This document shows positions 58,801-64,000 of a stretch of DNA of 64,000 bases, piece after piece. The stretch lies in the NCBI GenBank assembly GCA_017983635.1, contig JAGOBA010000003.1, positions 186,001 through 250,000 of the forward strand. The letters run 5' to 3'. This stretch comes from Alphaproteobacteria bacterium (lineage in GTDB: Bacteria; Pseudomonadota; Alphaproteobacteria; Micropepsales; Micropepsaceae). The position numbers and the translations under genes were made by a program. The stretch's first letter is position 1; each line of letters starts with the position of its first letter. Below the pieces are notes generated by a model. The model was not told the origin of the DNA and did not search any database. It saw only the letters and a program-made list of their open reading frames with translations.

Positions 58801-59808
58801 TCAATGGATAATGTCGGTCCAAAGCTCCGAGGGATCGGGCTCCGGCGACGTTTGGGCGAATTCGGCTGCGTGGTTGACGACACCGCGGATGTCTTTGTCG
58901 ATTTCCTTGAGCTCTTCTTCGGTGGCCATCTTGCCTTCGAGCAGGCTCTTGCGCACGTGATCGATCGGATCTTGCGTTTCGCGCACCTGGTCGACTTCTT
59001 CGCGCGTGCGGTATTTCGCGGGGTCGGACATCGAGTGGCCGCGATAGCGATAGGTCTTCATCTCCAGGATCATGGGGCCGTTCCCATCGCGGCACCACTT
59101 CACGGCGCGCTCGCCTGCGGCTTTGACAGCCACCACGTCCATGCCGTCGACTTCTTCGCCCGGGATGTTGAACGAGACGCCGCGCTTATAGAGATGCGTC
59201 TCGGCGCTCGCGCGGGCGAGCGACGTGCCCATCGCGTATTGGTTGTTCTCGATGACATAGATGACCGGCAGCTTCCAAAGCTCGGCCATATTGAAGCTTT
59301 CGTAGACTTGACCTTGGTTTGCGGCACCGTCCCCGAAATAGGTGAGACAGACGCGGTCGTTGCCTTTGTACTTGTTCGAGAACGCGAGGCCGGTGCCGAG
59401 CGGCACTTGCGCGCCGACGATGCCGTGACCGCCGAAGAAGTTCTTCTCGCGGCTGAACATGTGCATCGAGCCGCCTTTGCCCTTCGAGTAACCGCCGCTC
59501 CTGCCGGTCAGTTCGGCCATCACGCCCGCCGGGTCCATGCCGCAGGCCAGCATGTGGCCGTGGTCGCGATAGGCGGTGATCACCTGGTCGCCTTCGCCGA
59601 TCGCGGCCTGCATGCCGACGACGACGGCCTCTTGACCGATATAGAGGTGGCAAAAGCCGCCGATCAGGCCCATGCCGTAGAGCTGTCCGGCCTTTTCCTC
59701 GAAGCGCCGGATGAGCAGCATTTCGCGGTAGTAGCGGAGCAGCTCGTCCTTGCTGACCTTTGGTTTTGGTGGCGTGACTGCGCGGCTAGCCGTGTCGGCC
59801 TTGGCCAT
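58801..59808 (-). CDS. pdhA: Pyruvate dehydrogenase E1 component subunit alpha
   Basis: The 335-residue alpha subunit of thiamine diphosphate-dependent E1. It shows RRFEEKAGQLYGMGLIGGFCHLYIGQEAV (about 35-63), GSMHMFSREKNFFGGHGIVGAQVP (TPP-binding entry) and GDGAANQGQVYESFNMAELWKLPVIYVIENN with the GDG-x-NN cofactor motif, then RGHSMSDPAKYRTREEV. Normal length. It is transcribed with the following cluster, separated from pdhB by the MAPEG and CARDB-like genes. Confidence 0.96.
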   Translation of the reverse strand: MAKADTASRAVTPPKPKVSKDELLRYYREMLLIRRFEEKAGQLYGMGLIGGFCHLYIGQEAVVVGMQAAIGEGDQVITAYRDHGHMLACGMDPAGVMAELTGRSGGYSKGKGGSMHMFSREKNFFGGHGIVGAQVPLGTGLAFSNKYKGNDRVCLTYFGDGAANQGQVYESFNMAELWKLPVIYVIENNQYAMGTSLARASAETHLYKRGVSFNIPGEEVDGMDVVAVKAAGERAVKWCRDGNGPMILEMKTYRYRGHSMSDPAKYRTREEVDQVRETQDPIDHVRKSLLEGKMATEEELKEIDKDIRGVVNHAAEFAQTSPEPDPSELWTDIIH

Positions 59809-59919
59809 CGTTCAGTGTCCCCGTCGCGCGGAAAATTGGTCTCTCAGCCGTTCGTGTACCGCCCGGCCTTGAGGGGCGCAAGCCTCACCGGCGCCAACGG
59901 CGTGCTGCACTGCAAAAGC

Positions 59920-60258
59920 CTAGCGTTTGTCCTTCAGGATCACGACTTCGCCGGGCTCGCTCAAGCCGAGCCGCGCCCGCGCCTGTTCTTCGAGCAGGTC
60001 GGGATCGACGCTTTCGGGGCGGAGCAGACGCACACGATGTTCGAGGGCCGCCCGCTCGGAACGGATGCGGTCAAGTTCACCCTGCTGCAACGCGATTTCA
60101 TGCTGCAAGCGGATCCAATTGACCAGGCCGTGATTGCCGTAGATCGCAAAGTATCCGAAGTACAGCACGAGCGCGCCGACGATCAGCGTGAAGCCGATGC
60201 CGCGCGTGTTGCGTCGTGCCGGAAGCGTCTGTTCGTCCATCATCGCGGAGCGAATCAT
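59920..60258 (-). CDS. ftsB: Septum formation initiator FtsB/DivIC family protein
   Basis: A small bitopic divisome protein (112 aa): a basic N-terminus, one TM helix (about 22-42, GFTLIVGALVLYFGYFAIYG), and a coiled coil (about 48-85, LQHEIALQQGELDRIRSERAALEHRV) with the conserved ARARLGLSEPGEVVI end. It would bridge FtsL and FtsQ. Internal ATGs at codons 6 and 7 (MMDEQ) may be the true start. The eno-ftsB-pdhA order is typical of Alphaproteobacteria. Confidence 0.9.
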   Translation of the reverse strand: MIRSAMMDEQTLPARRNTRGIGFTLIVGALVLYFGYFAIYGNHGLVNWIRLQHEIALQQGELDRIRSERAALEHRVRLLRPESVDPDLLEEQARARLGLSEPGEVVILKDKR

Positions 60259-60367
60259 ATCGGATTCGTGACGGCAAGCGGAAATGGGTTAAGCGGAATT
60301 AAGACTTCACGCTACGAACCGTTTTTCCGGCGCGACTTCTGTTCGGCTCGCAGGATTGGCGCCTCGC

Positions 60368-62937
<2,570 letters not shown>

Positions 62938-63010
62938 TTAGATGTTGTAGCGGTGGCTACATAGCGAATGCGAGGCGGGGGCGAAAGGCCGTCGCTCTGC
63001 GGCGGTTCGC

Positions 63011-64000
63011 TCAGCCGTCAGTTGCGAGTTTGACGAAGCCCAGATTTGCCACGAACAGAACGAAGATGACGATCGGCACCACGATTCCCAGAAGGAACTG
63101 CAAGGCGCGCCACCTTGGGCCGTCCTTGAGTCCAAGCTCTGCCAGCACCGCTTCCTTCGACATCACCCAACCAACGAACAAGCCCAGGAAGATGCCCCCC
63201 AAGGGCAGCATGATGTTTGAGGTTAGGTAGTCGACGATGTCGAAGAACGTCTTTGTCTCGAAGGGCGGAACCGATGCGAGCGGGAACCACTTGCTCCAGT
63301 TGTTAAACGACAGAACGGTGCCGAGGCCGATCACCCAGCAGATAAGCGCGCTACCATAGGCGGCGACGGGGCGGGCCACGCCGACGCGCTCGGTTACCCA
63401 AGCGACCACGAGTTCGAGGAGCGAGATCGCCGAGGCGAGGGCCGATATCACAAGGAGAAGGAAGAACGCAGCCCCAACATAAGCGCCAGCCGGCATCTGC
63501 CCGAAGGCTATCGGCAGCGTCGTGAACATGAGGCCCGCGCCTTCGCCTGGGTTGAGGCCGTAGGCAAAAACAAGCGGAAAGATCGCAAAGGCCGCAAGGA
63601 ACGAGGCGAACGTGTCGGCGGCGATCGTCCACACCGCCGCTTGCCCGAGCCGGATCTCGCGCGGCGCGTATGCGGCGTAGGTGATCATGGCACCGATCCC
63701 GGTACCAATCGAAAAGAAGCCGAGCCCAATCGCGCTGAGTGCGACCTCGGGCGTCAGTTTCGACCAGTCGGGCTTGAAGAAGAAAGTTGCAGCGGCGCCG
63801 ATGTCGGCTGTCGCAAACGCGTAGCCGACAAGGCCAATCAGGATGATGAACATCAGGGGCATGAGAAATGTGACTGCGCGTTCGATGCCGTCACTGATGC
63901 CACGTGCGACAACAACCGCGGTCATGGCCATGAAAACGGCATGGTGAAACGCGAGTCCGACGGGGTCCGCCAGCATTGCGCCGAACGATGCGCCGATTGA
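63011..64000 (-). CDS. Sodium-dependent transporter of the SNF family (5' part beyond the window)
   Basis: The last 330 codons of a neurotransmitter:sodium symporter-family transporter; the frame is open to the window edge, so the N-terminus is missing. It contains eight or so TM helices, with GLGFFSIGTGIGAMITYAAYAP (a signature NSS segment), LLLVISALASAISLLELVVAW, and GLGTVLSFNNWSKW. The substrate may be an amino acid. It ends 86 bp from the enolase start on the same strand. Confidence 0.9.
   Translation of the reverse strand, partial: SIGASFGAMLADPVGLAFHHAVFMAMTAVVVARGISDGIERAVTFLMPLMFIILIGLVGYAFATADIGAAATFFFKPDWSKLTPEVALSAIGLGFFSIGTGIGAMITYAAYAPREIRLGQAAVWTIAADTFASFLAAFAIFPLVFAYGLNPGEGAGLMFTTLPIAFGQMPAGAYVGAAFFLLLVISALASAISLLELVVAWVTERVGVARPVAAYGSALICWVIGLGTVLSFNNWSKWFPLASVPPFETKTFFDIVDYLTSNIMLPLGGIFLGLFVGWVMSKEAVLAELGLKDGPRWRALQFLLGIVVPIVIFVLFVANLGFVKLATDG

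Overview
The window is a stretch of GC-rich alphaproteobacterial chromosome. Its backbone is a long housekeeping cluster whose order is familiar from that class: eno, ftsB, pdhA, pdhB and pdhC (both with a lipoyl domain), lpd, lipA, COQ10/RatA-like, cinA C-terminal domain, pgpA, ispDF, dusB, ntrB, ntrC, ntrY, ntrX, D-amino acid aminotransferase, hfq, hflX, mazG. An rlpA-dac-tmk-holB-tatD-MBL operon lies at the left end. A fused ispDF, an E1 beta carrying its own lipoyl domain, and ntrYX beside hfq-hflX all point to Alphaproteobacteria. The several ExbD/TonB copies would suit a Caulobacterales/Hyphomonadaceae-like or related oligotroph, but the genus cannot be read from the sequence.

Layout. 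58-5579: cell-wall, DNA replication and repair operon. 6016-9682: one ExbB, three ExbD and two TonB genes, an energy transducer for outer-membrane uptake. 9679-12103: TauE/SafE exporter, small zinc-ribbon protein and acyl-CoA dehydrogenase. 12197-17008: accessory island holding an intact IS1595-family element (25-bp inverted repeats, 8-bp target duplication, two passenger genes), small basic and winged-helix-like proteins, an odd tRNA with a GCU anticodon, an IS1-type transposase and a two-gene membrane/cytosolic cassette. 17300-20762: mazG, hflX, hfq, dat. 20763-36490: a roughly 15.7 kb accessory block between dat and ntrX. It carries a secreted coiled-coil protein, a chain of overlapping genes (sterol desaturase, small membrane protein, methyltransferase, PQQ dehydrogenase), an AraC-type membrane regulator, a cyclase, an Lrp regulator, an acyl-CoA synthetase, PhoD and a Coq4-like protein. 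36487-46118: nitrogen regulation (ntrXYCB), dusB, ispDF, pgpA, cinA domain. 46108-52800: LytTR regulator, carboxylesterase, COQ10-like, lipA, acyl-ACP/CoA ligase and methyltransferase. 53010-59808: pyruvate dehydrogenase complex. 59920-64000: ftsB, 2OG-Fe(II) oxygenase, enolase and the 3' part of a sodium-dependent transporter.

How the genes work together. The Pdh complex and LipA form a functional unit: LipA makes the lipoyl groups carried by PdhB and PdhC and re-oxidised by Lpd, and enolase lies just upstream in the same pathway. NtrBC and NtrYX sense nitrogen and redox state, and a sigma-54-like promoter motif sits before ntrY. The ExbBD-TonB array would power TonB-dependent receptors, none of which is encoded here.

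Most unusual points. Homologous palindromic repeats occur in frame in the linkers of both pdhB and pdhC, with a further copy between genes 3' of pdhC. The 5' end of dat is duplicated 2.4 kb away, fused to the 3' end of a PQQ dehydrogenase gene. The IS1595 element has passenger genes whose start codons interlock on opposite strands. The tRNA has a serine anticodon on a short class I body. The IS1-type transposase is followed by a convergent two-gene cassette of unknown role, which is the best candidate here for an undescribed system. All functions are read from sequence motifs and gene context; no database search was run.
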